64,000 nucleotides of DNA, taken from contig JALJCO010013363.1 in assembly GCA_023101725.1 (NCBI GenBank), forward strand, positions 19,779 through 83,778, given 5' to 3'. The notes below the pieces were generated by a model that was not told where the DNA came from, ran no database searches, and worked only from the letters and a program-made list of their open reading frames with translations. This document shows positions 45,978 to 57,662 of the stretch, piece by piece. Source of the stretch: Atherinomorus stipes (lineage: Eukaryota > Chordata > Actinopteri > Atheriniformes > Atherinidae). Every line of letters starts with the position of its first letter. Within the stretch, counting starts at the first letter, position 1. Position numbers and translations under genes: made by a program.

Positions 45978-46284
45978 AACAACCTCTAGTTGAAAATCTT
46001 CAGGCAATTCATAGCAGTGCGCATTGAGAACAAAATAATGTAAAAATGATCAATGGAAATCAGTAAAAAAAAAAAAAAAAAGTATTTTTGGGGTTTTTTT
46101 GCTCAATAAAAAATAAAATATAAATGCAACTGGGAATTTAGATGATCAATATTTTCCCCTAAATGTGGCAAAAATCTATTTTCTAATCTCAATAATGTAA
46201 TGAAAAAGGAAACTTTCTATTGAGTTTCATTCTTTCATTTCATTGCAGCAGTCTGCTTATTTTCTTTGCAAAGTGTAGACTGAG
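45978..46284. other. Unassigned AT-rich stretch
   Basis: It has an A run at 46064-46081 and ordinary AT-rich sequence, with no gene recognised. Confidence 0.4.
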
Positions 46285-46300
46285 TGACGTCATATAAAAA
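46285..46300 (+). promoter_or_regulatory. CRE word directly joined to a TATA-like box
   Basis: TGACGTCA (46285-46292) is followed without a gap by TATAAAAA (46293-46300), just before the repeat that recurs at 850-1060. The arrangement looks like a compact polymerase II promoter, possibly of the repeat itself. The copy at 846 has lost both words (only a GTCGTCACTC remnant is seen). No transcript is implied by the sequence alone. Confidence 0.25.
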
Positions 46301-46734
46301 CTCAGACTATCTAAGCAGAGCAGCACACCTTCAGCTGTGAAATACAGACCGAGTGGCTGCAACTGAGAACTGAGAAGGAGGTAGAGGGATTCTTATGTAC
46401 TGCAAGTCGAAACCGCGGCTACTTAAAGGGATACAACACCCACAGAATGATGTGCATTCATTTTCTACTCACCCTCATGCTGAGCAAGACTGTGGAGCAC
46501 TTTTTTTAATATCTCAAATGCAGCCGGAGATCTGAGAGGTTTTAGTTTCCCCCCTAACTTTCAGATAATGGAGGTCACCGGTGCTTGAAACAAAAAGGTC
46601 CATAAAAGTCCACGAAAACTTGGCAATATTCCCCCATCCTGCTCATCCAATGTAATCCAAGTGTCCTATGTGGGTAGCGTCCACAAAATACTCGAAACGA
46701 CATCATTTAGTATTTTTTTAATAGCTTAAACAGT
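46300..46734. repeat. Interspersed repeat with R1 block
   Basis: 46300-46425 matches 850-947 directly. 46426-46734 is a full R1 block, inverted relative to 2412-2712 and 24350-24656. It ends beside the target site of the MITE at 46743. Confidence 0.8.
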
Positions 46735-46742
46735 ATTACATG

Positions 46743-47141
46743 TAGGGATGTAACGATAACCGGTATAATGGTTAACCGTGATAAAATTCCCAACGATTAG
46801 TAATACCGTTTCAAATTTTAAATTATCGTTAAAACAGTGACTGATTATAGCACTTTGAAAAACTTCTAGTGATGCTGTTCATTGGCTGAAAGAGCAGTAG
46901 TAGTTACAGTTTGCAATGTTTAATTTATGAAAACATGGCGAAAGGCAACGAAGGCACCCACATGGACGGTTCTCTTCAGATTTTTTAGCCTTTAAAAAGG
47001 ACAAAGTAGACATTTAGACCCATTTTGGATATTTTTAAAGATGCTGGGAGGTATTTCTATAATACCGTGATAAAAATGATAACCGTGATCATTTTGGTCA
47101 CAATAACCGTGATATGAAATTTTCATATCGTTACATCTCTA
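46743..47141. mobile_element. 399-bp hAT-like MITE with 8-bp TSD
   Basis: The ends are TAGGGATGTAACGATA and, inverted, TAGAGATGTAACGATA. The element is flanked by a perfect 8-bp target duplication, ATTACATG, at 46735-46742 and 47142-47149. Internal CCGTGATAA/TTATCACGG-type words repeat in both orientations. There is no open frame. Boundaries are exact by the TSD. Confidence 0.9.
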
Positions 47142-47149
47142 ATTACATG

Positions 47150-48295
47150 TTGCTGCCGCATTCTCTCTTTCTTGCAAATCAATCCCCACCCCCTCTTGTG
47201 TTTGTCCACAGCTCCACACTCTTAGCACAATATATACAGCAAATTTCTTCTTCTACGCTTGCATTATCTGCTGAGTCGGCGCTGAACGCTGCGGCTTCCA
47301 TAGTGTCGTGAACTCGCTTCGCAGCAGCAACATGTAAGACTTTTTAAATGTACCGTGACATCAAATTTAAGGGCTGGAATGTAAAAGTAAATATAGGATT
47401 TTAGCTAGATTGAGACAATAGAAACTAATTTGGGAAATATGTTTGGTATAACAGGAAGTAAGATGGCTGACTGTACTGAACCGCGGGCTTCGACAATGCA
47501 GAGCGCCAATGAGGGGAAGAGCTTTGAAGGAAGAGGGCACGGCCGGAGAGGGATGTGAGTAAACATGAGGATACCGGCGGGATAAAAGACAGCGAGGGCG
47601 GGGAAGAGGATAGGGGAGTACGAGCACAGAAGCACAGGCGACAAGAAGTAATGCGAACAAAATGGTAAAGGCGCGGCTAGAGGACTAAGGTTGCAAAAGA
47701 TGGTAATGGATGAGACGGGATAAACGGGAGCGGTGGGGTGGCGACAGAGGGGGGAGCACGAGCACGAAGACACAGAGAGACAAGTAAGTAAAGGAACAAA
47801 GTAGGAGGTGGAGGGGCCAGGGGGATGGGAAGTAGGACGGTAGGTTTAGAAGTAATCAGAGAAAAAACACTCTGGGGTGAAGTTGTAGGGTGAAGTTACA
47901 CACAAGTTGGTTCCTGCTTGAAGTTAAAATAACACCTGGAAGGATTCATAGTACAACAAATAACTCCCAGCTGCGTCTGCATTTCCCAACTGCGTCCTCT
48001 AGAGCAAAAAAAGAAATAAAAAAGGAAGAAAATTCCCTGACTTGGGCAAAGTTGTTGCTGATGGCTGCTGCCTGAGGAAATTCCTGCAGGTGTTAGTTTC
48101 TTCCTAGAGAGGTGTGGTCTGAGTTTGTTCAACAGGGGTGCTACGATACTGAGCGGCGATGGACTGGATGGGCACGATCGTACGCGGGGGTAGTAGCGGA
48201 GGAGGTAGGCGGTTAAATATATGTAGATTACAAAGCATGAATGAAGAAAAATAGATTTAAAATTGATGAGGAAATAACACACTGACATGCTGAAA
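47150..48295. other. Unassigned stretch
   Basis: No gene is recognised. 47430-47880 is purine-rich on the plus strand, and its minus-strand frames are Pro/Ser-rich without a domain. 48120-48290 may be the interior of the element whose end lies at 48296-48335. Confidence 0.35.
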
Positions 48296-48474
48296 AGCTC
48301 TTAAAAGTCCATTTTTCATGATAGGGCTCCTTTAACTTTTCTGGGGTTTTGGGGGTATAATATGATCTGTTATGCACTGATGAGGTCATGTGAATGTGCA
48401 GAGTGTTCATAGTCAGTTAGCTTTGTCTCTCTCTTCAGAAACAGTTGAATCAGACAGTTGCTCATCACCCCCCC

Positions 48475-48524
<50 letters not shown>

Positions 48525-49078
48525 CCTACAAGTTTATTTATTTTAAAAATGCTGTCTTGTCTGATCGACATATTTCACTTCCTGAAATGCACATGATGCT
48601 AACAGATAGCCTTTAGCAAACTCGGGCCGCTAGGGCAGCATGACCTACTTTCTCTAAATAAGGTTAAAGCTAAATAAATTCTAGCCAATCAAAATGAAGT
48701 CAACTTGGTCACTACCCACTCAGGACACTTGGATTACATTGGACGAGCAGTATGGAGGAATATTGCCAAGTTGTTGTGGACCATTTGAGAGATTAAAAAA
48801 GTGCTCCAGAGTCTTGCTCAGCATGAGGGGGAGTAGAAAATGAAGGCACATCATTTTGTGGGTGTACTATTCCTTTAAGACTACAGTCTACTTCTCCGAC
48901 TGTGTAACCACGGAGACCCCTCAATCCCAGATAGTTCTGTCATTGTGCCGGGCACACAGTGCAATTTCCTGCCTGATCAGTAGGGGTCGCTATGCAAGAC
49001 TGGCCTCATCCCATGATGCCAATGGTCGGTAACCTCGGTCATAACCTTGGTGGTTATTTTGCTTCCAGTTACAGTGAG
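48296..49078. repeat. Repeat cluster: element end, R2, R1 and companion block
   Basis: 48296-48335 is the inverted copy of 36561-36600. 48335-48440 matches 37868-37998 inverted. 48545-48712 is a shortened R2 and contains the uninterrupted target of the 1180-2100 element. 48715-48875 is an internally deleted R1. 48876-49078 matches 2713-2912 directly. Confidence 0.75.
48468..48521. repeat. C24 run followed by (CA)n
   Basis: A run of about 24 C (48468-48491) is followed by (CA)n to 48521. It is simple sequence. Confidence 0.95.
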
Positions 49079-50030
49079 CAGTTACAAGGATGCGATGCTT
49101 TTCAGACTTTCCTGGAGAGATCACATCTCCATCACCTCTCCACTGTTTAGAAAAAAAAAAAACTCCGTCAGACGAGGTGAAGTCGAGGTTCATGTTCTGA
49201 CTGATGCTTTGATGGTTTGGGGAAGAAAATGCAGAAACATAAATGTAATGAAAATAAATCCCGTTTTCATCTTGGTGGTGAGCATGAGAAGCACAGTGCA
49301 TGATGGGAAGCAGGAGCTGGAAGTTCTCATCAGTTCTGCATAAACACAGACTTCTTTTTTTCCTTTAAGTCTGGTGTTTCTTGTTTATTACATTATTACA
49401 TTCTGAAGAGAATAACACCAGCAGAAAGACAGTATTTTTTCACTTGGTCCTAAACTTTATGTGATCTTTGGTCCCTCAAAACACCAAAATATTGTCTTAT
49501 TTAGACAACATAACAACACGTCCTCAAAATTATTCATATCCTCCAATGAAAGTAGGAAAAAAATCAGCTGTAAGTGAAATAAGATGAAATTGACAAAAGT
49601 GAATAAAAATTCTATGAAAATCATGAGATTAATTTTGAATCGTGGCTCAACAGAAATATTAAAAACAAAAAAACAAAATTAAAAAAAGTAAACAAGCATG
49701 ATGGGGCTCCAAAGCTAAAATTCTATTGAGCAACACTGTGAGACAATCACTGCAATCAGGTGTTTCTCTAATGTTCAAAAAGACTTCTACACACGTTCAC
49801 AGCTGTGTTGGTCCACTGTTTATTGGAAAGGTGCTCTAATGTGTCTGAGATTATTTTGTTTGTTTTTAATGATTATTTTCAACTACAATTCAAAAGCAAT
49901 GTTTTATTTCACTAAACTCTAATTTTGTAAAATTTTTAGTTATCATTACTTCCTTGTTGAATTAATATTGTGAATTTAGCCTTTTCTGTAATTGAAGGGT
50001 ATGAATAATTTCAAGGTGTGTGTGTGTGTG

Positions 50031-50062
<32 letters not shown>

Positions 50063-51532
50063 AGTACATATATGGTTTATGGCTGTGGCGGCCGTGGGAA
50101 GTGTTAGTTAAAAAAAAAAAAAAAAAGAGAAAAAAATAGTCGCCGGAGTTGAGGTCGCTGTGCTCCTCCTCTGCTTTGGAAGCGAGAGAAAGGCGCATGA
50201 CACTGGTCAGAGTCGGTCTTCTGGTGTTTGGCGCGAGATAGATAGATTGAATGACAAGAGCACATCGGAGCGGAGCGGGAGTGCGCACAAGAGAGGCGTA
50301 TAAGCTGGATGATGGAGAGGAGGCATGTTGATGATGTAATAAGCAGTACTTACGCGCGGTGCTTTGCGCCCATGGTGCTGATTCCCCGCTAGTTCTCCCG
50401 CGCCGCTCGCGCCATTTTCTCATCCCTCTGCCGTTTGTTTGCTGTTCACCCGAGCAGTCCCCCTGCCCCCGAAGAGGGACAGAGGTGAGTTTGAGCAGAG
50501 AAGGGTGTTGTCAGCACTAGTACTTCAGTACCGTCGCTCAGCATTATACTGTCGGTACCAGCTTTTTTATGGTACCTGAGGGATGAGCTGGGGTTCATCC
50601 GCAAACAGTTAGTTAGATGTCTCCTAGAGCGCAGCGGGGCTGCTGCTCGCCTCATGTTGGTGATAAAGAGAAAAGGAGCATAAATGCCTCAGAATATTTA
50701 GGATTGGCGGGCCTGTTCTATCCCAGCCTCCGTCCTAATCCCAGCCGCCACATGCGGCGGGGCTGCCCACTCCGATACGCGCTGTCACGCTCGTGAGAAG
50801 TGGTTGCGGGTGATACTGGGGTCTAGGTGTGAATGGTATGGTGAGATGTATTTTGGGGGAAGGGAGGCTGGGTTGTGCTCACTGATTGTTAAAGGGGGTG
50901 GCTAATGTAGGTGTTGAAATTAATAAATGCTGGCCGCAGAGTGTGTGATGGGTAAACAAACCGAGGCTCTGTGTTTGTTCCTCCGTTGTTTTAGTCGGCG
51001 TCCTATATTATGGAGTAAAATATAGTATGATAAGACAGTCAACACGCTAGGGATGTTACACGGGTGCGTTTTTATTGGTGTGTGAAACTTGTTGGTATAA
51101 GTGTGGGGAAGGGTGATAAAAGATGAACAAAGTGTAAATATGGGCTTAGCATACAGATTCGTTTTGTTTATTATTTGTGGATGATAAAACTTTATTATAG
51201 TTAAAAGCGTTGTTGTAAATACTTGAGGAAAAGCACTGAGGAAGTTATGAGTTCAGTCTGTAAAGCGTAAATAATTTAATAAAGGGGATTTTGAGACTAT
51301 GGGGGAGGCGGGAGGTGAGTCATGGAAAATACTGGTTGGTAATGATGAGGTAGGAAACATAAGGAGGGAGGGAGGTGTGAGGATGTGTGTGTATATGAAT
51401 ATAAATATAAAAAGTATTATTAATAAATAACATAAAATAGTTTCAGTAAAAGGAAAAATGCCTAAAGAGGCGCTGGTAAAAATGCGGAGGGATAATGGCC
51501 CCCCACCACAGCCTAAAATCCTGTGGGAAACA

Positions 51533-51534
<2 letters not shown>
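49079..51534. other. Unassigned stretch with microsatellite and GC-rich core
   Basis: 49079-50015 has nothing recognisable. 50016-50062 is (GT)n(TA)n. 50085-50770 is CpG-rich (GGCTGTGGCGGCCGTGGG, many GCGC words) and has a donor-like AGAG|GTGAGTTTG at about 50482, but no supported exon. 51508-51534 (CCTGTGGGAAACACTGTATA) is the inverted CAGTGTTTCCCACAGG terminus typical of a fish DNA element. Its other end is not clearly identified. Confidence 0.4.

Positions 51535-51562
<28 letters not shown>
51535..51562. repeat. (TA)n microsatellite
   Basis: About 14 TA units lie between a CAGTGTTTCCCACAGG-type transposon end and the Penelope-like fragment. Confidence 0.95.
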
Positions 51563-51563
<1 letters not shown>

Positions 51564-52330
51564 CAAATATATGAGAAGCGCCTACAAGTGTAACACCTAC
51601 TCTCATCCACACACAGGACAGACATTCAAAATCAAGGGGACAATCACATGCTCAACATAAAATTGTATCTTCTCACATGCCCCTGTGGGCTGGGTTATGT
51701 TAGAAAAACTTCACAGTCATTGAAAACTCGAATAGCTGAACATAGATGCAGCATCAGAAATGGAGACCTAAGAAACCCTGTGGCTGCTCATTTTAAGGAA
51801 GCTCAGCACCCCGTCTCCTCGCTCAAGTATGTTGGAATTGAACATGTAAAACTGCCAAGACGAGGAGCGGACATTAATAAACTGCTACTACAAAAGGAAA
51901 GCTTCCACATCTTTACATTAAAGACTTTGGCACCTTATGGACTTAACCAAGATTACGATATTAAGCACTTTCTGTAATATGAGATATTTCTTAATATGAG
52001 ATTGATGTTTTTAACTTTCTTACCTTATTTTGCTCACATGTTTTTCATGTATGAAATATATTCTCTTAAGGTTGTTGTGGTTCAGTATGACCATTGATGT
52101 TATATTGATTATCTGTATCCTAACTCCTTCTGTGTCCCTTTGGATGAGCCGACCAATTAGGGAGCAGATGTTATATATATGGGAGGGGCATGCCCAGAAA
52201 AACTTTGACTTGAGGAAGATCCAATGTGATCGAAACGTTGGAATAAATGCAGCTGGGAGTAAGTGTGCAGGCTTTTTCTTTGATTTCACATAACTACAGC
52301 AGAAGCCTTGCACCTGGTGATGTGCGTATG
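51563..52330 (+). mobile_element. Penelope-like element, GIY-YIG endonuclease end
   Basis: A short frame (MRSAYKCNTYSHPHTGQTFK...TITCST, about 51569-51653) is followed, after a one-base frame change near 51655, by a 109-codon frame (51648-51977). This contains YLLTCPCGLGYVRKTSQSLK, then RIAEHRCSIRNGD, HFKEAQHP and a conserved C-terminal region ending in DYDIKHFL. This is the GIY-YIG-type endonuclease at the C-terminus of Penelope-like reverse transcriptases. The usual Gly of YVGKT is Arg here. The reverse transcriptase is missing (5' truncation at the TA microsatellite). The 3' tail holds GATC-loop-GATCGAAACGTTGG and AATAAA at 52219-52247. It is a dead copy. Confidence 0.8.
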
Positions 52331-52676
52331 TCTACAGATTTATATAAGAAATAAATCATGGACAATATAGTTTCAAAAGATTTACAATTACAGAATTACC
52401 ATATGATAAACCAAATAAAATAGTTGGAATGTGGTAATCATACTAGTTCAATTTTTCAAACTGCAGTCAATACACCTCTGAAATAACACAAAATAGCCTT
52501 TAAAGTCCAAATGCACATTGTCTTCTAGATCTAATAGTCTGTACCAAAAGTACCACAGAATACCTTTAACACCAGCACTCCCAAAAATTTTCTGATTTCC
52601 ACCCCACACCACCACCTCACCCCCCAATGCCAGAGTTAAATTGGCCCATTCACTCCCCATTGTATAAATCAGCTAA
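52331..52676. other. Unassigned stretch with a repeat fragment
   Basis: 52475-52565 matches 3290-3395 (CTCTGAAATAACACAAAATA ... GTACCACAGAATACC). The rest shows nothing I can name. Confidence 0.4.
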
Positions 52677-53538
52677 TTCACGACCTTTGGCCAGACTGCT
52701 CCGCTGTATGTGTGCTGTTGCAGAATTGCAAATTTCCCCATTGTGGGACAATGAAGGTTTTTCTTATTTTATTTCTTATCTACTTATTTATTTTTTGGCA
52801 TTAAAAAAAAGTTCATTTCAAAAACTTGAACCAAAGTGAAGATTTAGTTCCCTCGTTTCTGCAGCTGCGTGTGGACATTAATAACCGAACCCTCAGAAAC
52901 AGCTCAACCCTGTGAATGTGCTTAACGCACTTCTGCAGTTCGGTGTGGGCGGATTTTTCTTCCAAAAACAAGGTGGTGTGGACTTGATTTTTTATTTTCT
53001 TAGTTGGAGGAGGGAGGACATTTGTTTTCCAAAATGCGGCTACACATACTCGGCCATTAGCTCTCATCAATTCAGGCCATCTGGGCTTGTTAATGTTGTT
53101 ACTTCCATTAATATTGCTGTAAAAATAATGTTTGGAGAAACGGTGGTGTGCGTTTAGCGGCAGGTGTTTTTGTGCAGACATACAGTATGATGTCGGCTGC
53201 TTTGCAAATGCGAGGCAACATGTCCAGAATATCAAAATTCACCACAAAGTCTAAAAACAAATGTAATCCAACAAGTGGGCTGAACACAGAGCAGTTGGTT
53301 GCTAGGCAACGCAACATGTGTTTATGCTGGTGCAGGGATATTTTGTGCTGCGATCTATCGGATCTACGTGTGGGTTACAGTCTGTTTTACCACGGGCTTG
53401 GAACGCAGCTCAGCCAATCACATTTAAGAATGAGAAACACCCGTTTTATCATTTTTTCATGACTGTAGATAGAAAATAGGGTCCAGGCTGAAAATCTCAA
53501 GCCATCCTTTAATTTCATCGTAAGCTCATCATACTCAC

Positions 53539-55362
53539 CTGTTGGTCTGTGACCAGGTCCACGCTCTGGAGGCCTGGGGGGGTCAGGATGCAGCTGTTCT
53601 GAGTTCTCTCCTGGAGGAAAACAAAATAAGGAAAATAAGCTATATTAGGCATTGAATGGTTTATTTGAAGGGCCTGTAGATGGATAAAGATGGACAGAAA
53701 GAGAGAGGAGGAAGATATGCAACATTTTATTTCACCACTTACACATGATCCTAACCTGTTAGTCTGCAGGCATCTTTATATAAAGTTGAAGGCCAGGTGT
53801 GTCTGTTGGGCTGGACGATATGGACCAAATATCATATCACCATATATTTATTTTAGAAGACGATATACAATATATACCGGTATTTTTACCCTAATTTGTC
53901 TGAAAGTTTCATTTCATATCAAGCATACCATTTCTATATTTAAAAACACGATTTCGATCTATGAATGAAATCATGTGAGATATCATTTTGTTACAAAATC
54001 TCATGAGATTTCATGAAATACCGAGAGATTTCATTGTTCTGTTATAAAATCTTGTGCTATTTTGTGAAATCTCATGAGATTTTGTAACAAAATGATGATA
54101 TCTCGCAAGATTTCATTAGTTAAATAGATCAATACCACGTTTTTAAATATAGATATGGTATCAGCATATGAAAATATCGAGATATTTCAGTGTATCAATA
54201 TTTTTCCACCTTTATTAAATAATCAGGTGACCCCTTTGTAGTCAGTCGAGGTGCAGCCGGGTCATTACGAAAAACAAAGCAAATATATCAGTATATCGCA
54301 CAGCCCTAGTGGTCTGTATCTTCTGTTTTCAAGCCCTCTACTGTAACGGTGTAAATCAAGTATTTAATTAGTTCTCATATGCAAATAAACAGAGCATGCT
54401 GTTACAATAAGATTCATCCTCTGTGTAAATGTTATGAGCCCCTAAATTTCATCATCAGGATATCACTCTTTATTACTGTGAAAAGGTGCCCAAAGCCTTT
54501 TCTTGTTAAGTGGACATAGACATTAATGCTATTTATCACAGAGGAGAAATTCTAGTCAGCACTGCACTACACCATAGGTAGGGAAGGAGAAATATAGATA
54601 GTTATGGAAAGCACAAGTCATATTACACTGCAAGGAAAAGCTCTAGAATTTGGTCCAATTCTGTGATATTGTTCTGAGAAAATATAAATCTAGCACAACT
54701 GACAATCTTAGAGAAACGTTTGCAGATGACTTGAGTTCCCTTCAGCTGCAGTCACAGTGTCACTCTCTGTCTCTGACCCTGGTTGCCTAGCAACAGCCTT
54801 GTGCTGCTCTCCTGTAACTGTCTGTCTCTTAGGGAAGTAAGAGGATATATCCATGGTGGATTTCCTCTTCATTGTCTGGAAATTGACATGTCGTTAGCAC
54901 ATACTGATTAAATCATAAAGCAAACGTCTGTATGACGGTAGTTGCCTGGACCGTGGCAGTCAGCTAACGTCAGCTAGTGTTAAAGAATGTTTGCAAGGTG
55001 GTTTGAAAATGTTCTCAATCTAACCCAAGTAACGCCAACACAACATTAACTAGCTAATGTGAACTTATGAGTGGCTTGATGAAATGAAAACATATCAGAG
55101 GAATTTCCATATTGCAGTTTTTATTTTTACAGTACTGGTTAACAAACACTGGCTAACGTTAGCTTGGTAGCTTTATTAGCCCATGAAACCGTAATGTACA
55201 TTGGACGTAACGTCTAAAACAATGTAATCTAAGCTAGATTACATAGATTATCTGACATAGCCAGTTTCAATGGAAAAGAATAGCTAGTGTGATTTTTGTT
55301 TTTAACACTTACCTCTGAGTCCTTTGATGAAACGATCGTCTCCACTCTGCTACCCACAACAA
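53539..55362 (-). other. Two exon-like segments with conserved splice sites (right arm)
   Basis: On the minus strand, 55362-55313 ends in CTCAGAG|GTAAGTG. 53610-53539 (72 nt) is bounded by TTTTCCTCCAG| and |GTGAGTATG. These are the same segments as in the left arm, with all splice words and the C7 run unchanged. Preservation in both arms is what one expects of transcribed exons or of a recent duplication. The product is not recognised and no start codon is inside. They point towards ZNF-B at 43.1 kb. Confidence 0.45.
53807..54308. mobile_element. MITE with ATCTCATGAGAT array, right arm only
   Basis: The ends TGGGCTGGACGATAT and, inverted, TAGGGCTGTGCGATAT are short terminal repeats. The flanks GTGTCTGT and GTGGTCTGT suggest an imperfect 8-bp target duplication. 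The interior has ATCTCATGAGATTT-type palindromes with GTTACA or GTTCTG spacers, like 5688-6122. The left arm of the inverted duplication lacks it. Confidence 0.7.
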
Positions 55363-55464
55363 TCTTCTTCTTCTTCTTCTTCTCTTGGGGTTATTGGCAG
55401 TTTGCTACCCATTTCAGGGAGCATTACCGCCACCTACTGATCCGAATCCGGGACGAGTGGTGTC

Positions 55465-55650
55465 CAAAGTCGGTCCTCAAGGGCCGCTGTCCTGACGGTT
55501 TTCCATGCCTCCTTGCACCAGCACAGCTGACTCAAATGAAATTAATCTAAAAGCCAATGAATTAGAGTCAGGTGTGTGTTGGAGAAGGGAGACATGGAAA
55601 ACCTGCAGGATTGTGGCCCTCGAGGACCGGAGCTGGATACCCCTGGATTA
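55465..55650. mobile_element. Near-palindromic MITE
   Basis: The left half (GTGTCCAAAGTCGGTCCTCA ... GTTTTCCATGCCTCC ... CAGCTGACTC) and the right half (GAGTCAGGTGTG ... GGAGACATGGAAAACCTG ... CTCGAGGACCGGAGCTGG ... ATACCCCTGG) are imperfect inverted copies over about 90 bp each. This makes a long foldback. It lies just outside the outer right arm. The type is common in fish and the superfamily is not assigned. Confidence 0.75.
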
Positions 55651-56344
55651 GGCAGTTACAGGCTACAATTCCAGAAAGAGAGAGAAAAAACTATTGTAAC
55701 ATTGTACAAACACACACCTTACTTTTGTATACACATGTATACATATTCATACACACACATATATACACGTATACACACATATACATACTGTATAGTGGTT
55801 AAAGTGGGATTTGACAGGTGGGGGAGCCCTAAAATTTGGTGTCACGGCACAGTCGGAAATTTTTTTACAAATCTTTAAAAATGATATCAAAGACCTGTAC
55901 TGGTTTTATTTGCTGGATTAGCATCTAACATAAATATGAAGGAATGCAGCAAACTAAGCCTAAAAATAAGGCTTGGACAAATACTACACGCAGTGCTGCT
56001 GTCGGCTATGGCCTTGACTTTTAGTCCTTAATCATAGAAAAAGAAATATCAACTTTATCAAGAGAAAGTGAATTTACAAAAGGGACACATTTTAAATTGG
56101 CATTTACAACCAGAGCAAAGGATGGAGGGAAAAGTCTCTGCTCTGCTCTGAGAGGCCTCATCAGAGCATCACAGGAGCCAATGAATAGTTAAAGCATGAA
56201 ATAATCCATCTGAAGTCATTGTTAACTATTTTAATAAAACAACATCATTATTTTACCTAAACAGCATTGAGACTCCATGGACTTTTCACTGGCTGTTCTA
56301 TCTTTTTCAAACCAATCCTGACCCTTGAAGTAAGGGTCAGGGAG
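55651..56344. other. Unassigned stretch
   Basis: 55700-55790 is rich in ACACAT/ATACAC simple repeats. 55800-56344 shows nothing I can name. Confidence 0.4.
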
Positions 56345-56587
56345 GGGGTGGCCTAGTGGTAGCGTCGTGGGCATTGACGCGGAGGACCCGGGTTCGAGTC
56401 CCCGACACGACTCCTAGGTTAAACACTGTTGACTCCTGGGCAAGGTCCTTAACCCTCCAACTGCTCCCCGGGCTGCTTTAAATAGCAGCCCACTGCTCTC
56501 TGATACTCAGTACAGAGATGGGTGAAATGCAGAGCCCTAATTTCCCCTCGGGGATCATACAAGTATAACAAAATTAATAATAATAAT
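56345..56587 (+). mobile_element. tRNA-derived SINE, copy 2
   Basis: Box A (TGGCCTAGTGG, 56349-56359) and box B (GGTTCGAGTCC, 56391-56401) are at tRNA-like spacing. They are followed by GACACGACTCCTAGGT, GCAAGGTCCTTAACCC and a LINE-type tail AATTTCCCCTCGGGGATCA (56539-56557), ending in AAT repeats. The body matches 31570-31804 and the tail matches the LINE end at 28977-28995. Transcription would be by polymerase III. It is not a tRNA gene. Confidence 0.85.
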
Positions 56588-57662
56588 CCGTGATAATAAT
56601 AATATAATTCGTTTGTGAGGGAGCTGAGGGGAGCCTGGCTCCCCGGAAAGGCAGAATTGCTCCCTAGACACATTCAGCTGATACTCTGTGGGGGATCCTT
56701 AAACATACTGTAGTTCACTTTCAGGACACATTTATTTTTTCCATAAATTTTCTCTCATCAAGCAGCATCCATCAGTCAGCATCACTTGATGACAGCCTGC
56801 ACAGCTTTACCCAAACTGGAGTCTGCAGATGATCTCAGGGGGTTTCCAGATTATTGTAAAACCAATAAAATAATAACTAATAATATCAGGTCTGCCAAAT
56901 ATATGTTGTAATCAAGGGAGATTAATCTGTGAAATTAACACATAATTTTTTTTAGCAACTAAACTACTCATGCCAAAGTGACCTTAAAAATTTATCTCAT
57001 TAATTTAAAAAGTTTATGATTTCTTCAAAACCTTATGGAAGGCTCGCACCAGCCCAGTGGTGATCTCTGGCCCATCAACTCACTCCAGGGCGTCAGACAT
57101 TTAATTAGATGTAAGGCCCCGCTTCTCTAAGCAGATATATATCTGAAGGCATAATTTACCCCGGCTTTATACGGTTGTAAAGCCGGGGTTACAGCTGGAC
57201 TTATACTGGCATGTTCTCCTCAACCTGCATCCCAGCTACGCGAATGCAGAGACAGGGAAATACTTCCTTGTGATTGGTCAGAGTGGTTACGTGCCTCCAG
57301 ATGTTTGGGTTTTGTAGCTGAATGAATGAATGAATGAATGAATGACAGCTGCTGTCAGTTGCTCTGATTTACACCTGGTCCGTGAGCGCAGCGCAATGGC
57401 TTTGCTGCAACCTCCACAGCGCAAGCATTTACACGGTGCACTGCACGCCTGCGAGCGCACCAGCTGTTGCCAGATTTGTGACATCACGGAATCACTGGTG
57501 ATTGCAAGATCAGAAGGTCCTTCTCTGAGCAAAATTCTTCCTTGGGATGTCTGTTTTACATCCAAATGTGGCCTTTATCAATCAGTATGTGTCCCAAAGT
57601 ATATTTGGTTAGATGTGTGTATCCTTTTGCTGAGACCTTTGGGCTTGAGATCACTACACTGA
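56588..57662. other. Unassigned stretch with hairpin and microsatellite
   Basis: 57159-57188 forms a hairpin with an 11-bp perfect stem (CCCCGGCTTTA/TAAAGCCGGGG) and belongs to the ACCCCGGCTTTACACC repeat family (also 3903 and 31197). 57319-57344 is (TGAA)n. 57360-57460 continues the same repeat family. No gene is recognised. Confidence 0.45.

Larger units (their letters stand above)
52677..55362 (-). repeat. Outer right arm of large inverted duplication
   Basis: This is the inverted partner of 15570-17809. Collinear blocks are 52677-52885, 52886-53794 and 54898-55362. Between the last two lies about 1.1 kb absent from the left arm, including the MITE at 53807-54308. A LINE-type tail word AATTTCCCCATTGTGGGACA lies at 52731-52750. 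Its inverted partner is near 17735-17755. So a LINE 3' end was already present before the duplication. Confidence 0.9.

Noticed and set aside
56349..56401. tRNA gene (box A and box B words)
   Set aside because: The boxes are followed by a SINE body and LINE-type tail, and a full cloverleaf is not supported. The same reasoning applies to 31612 and 61564.
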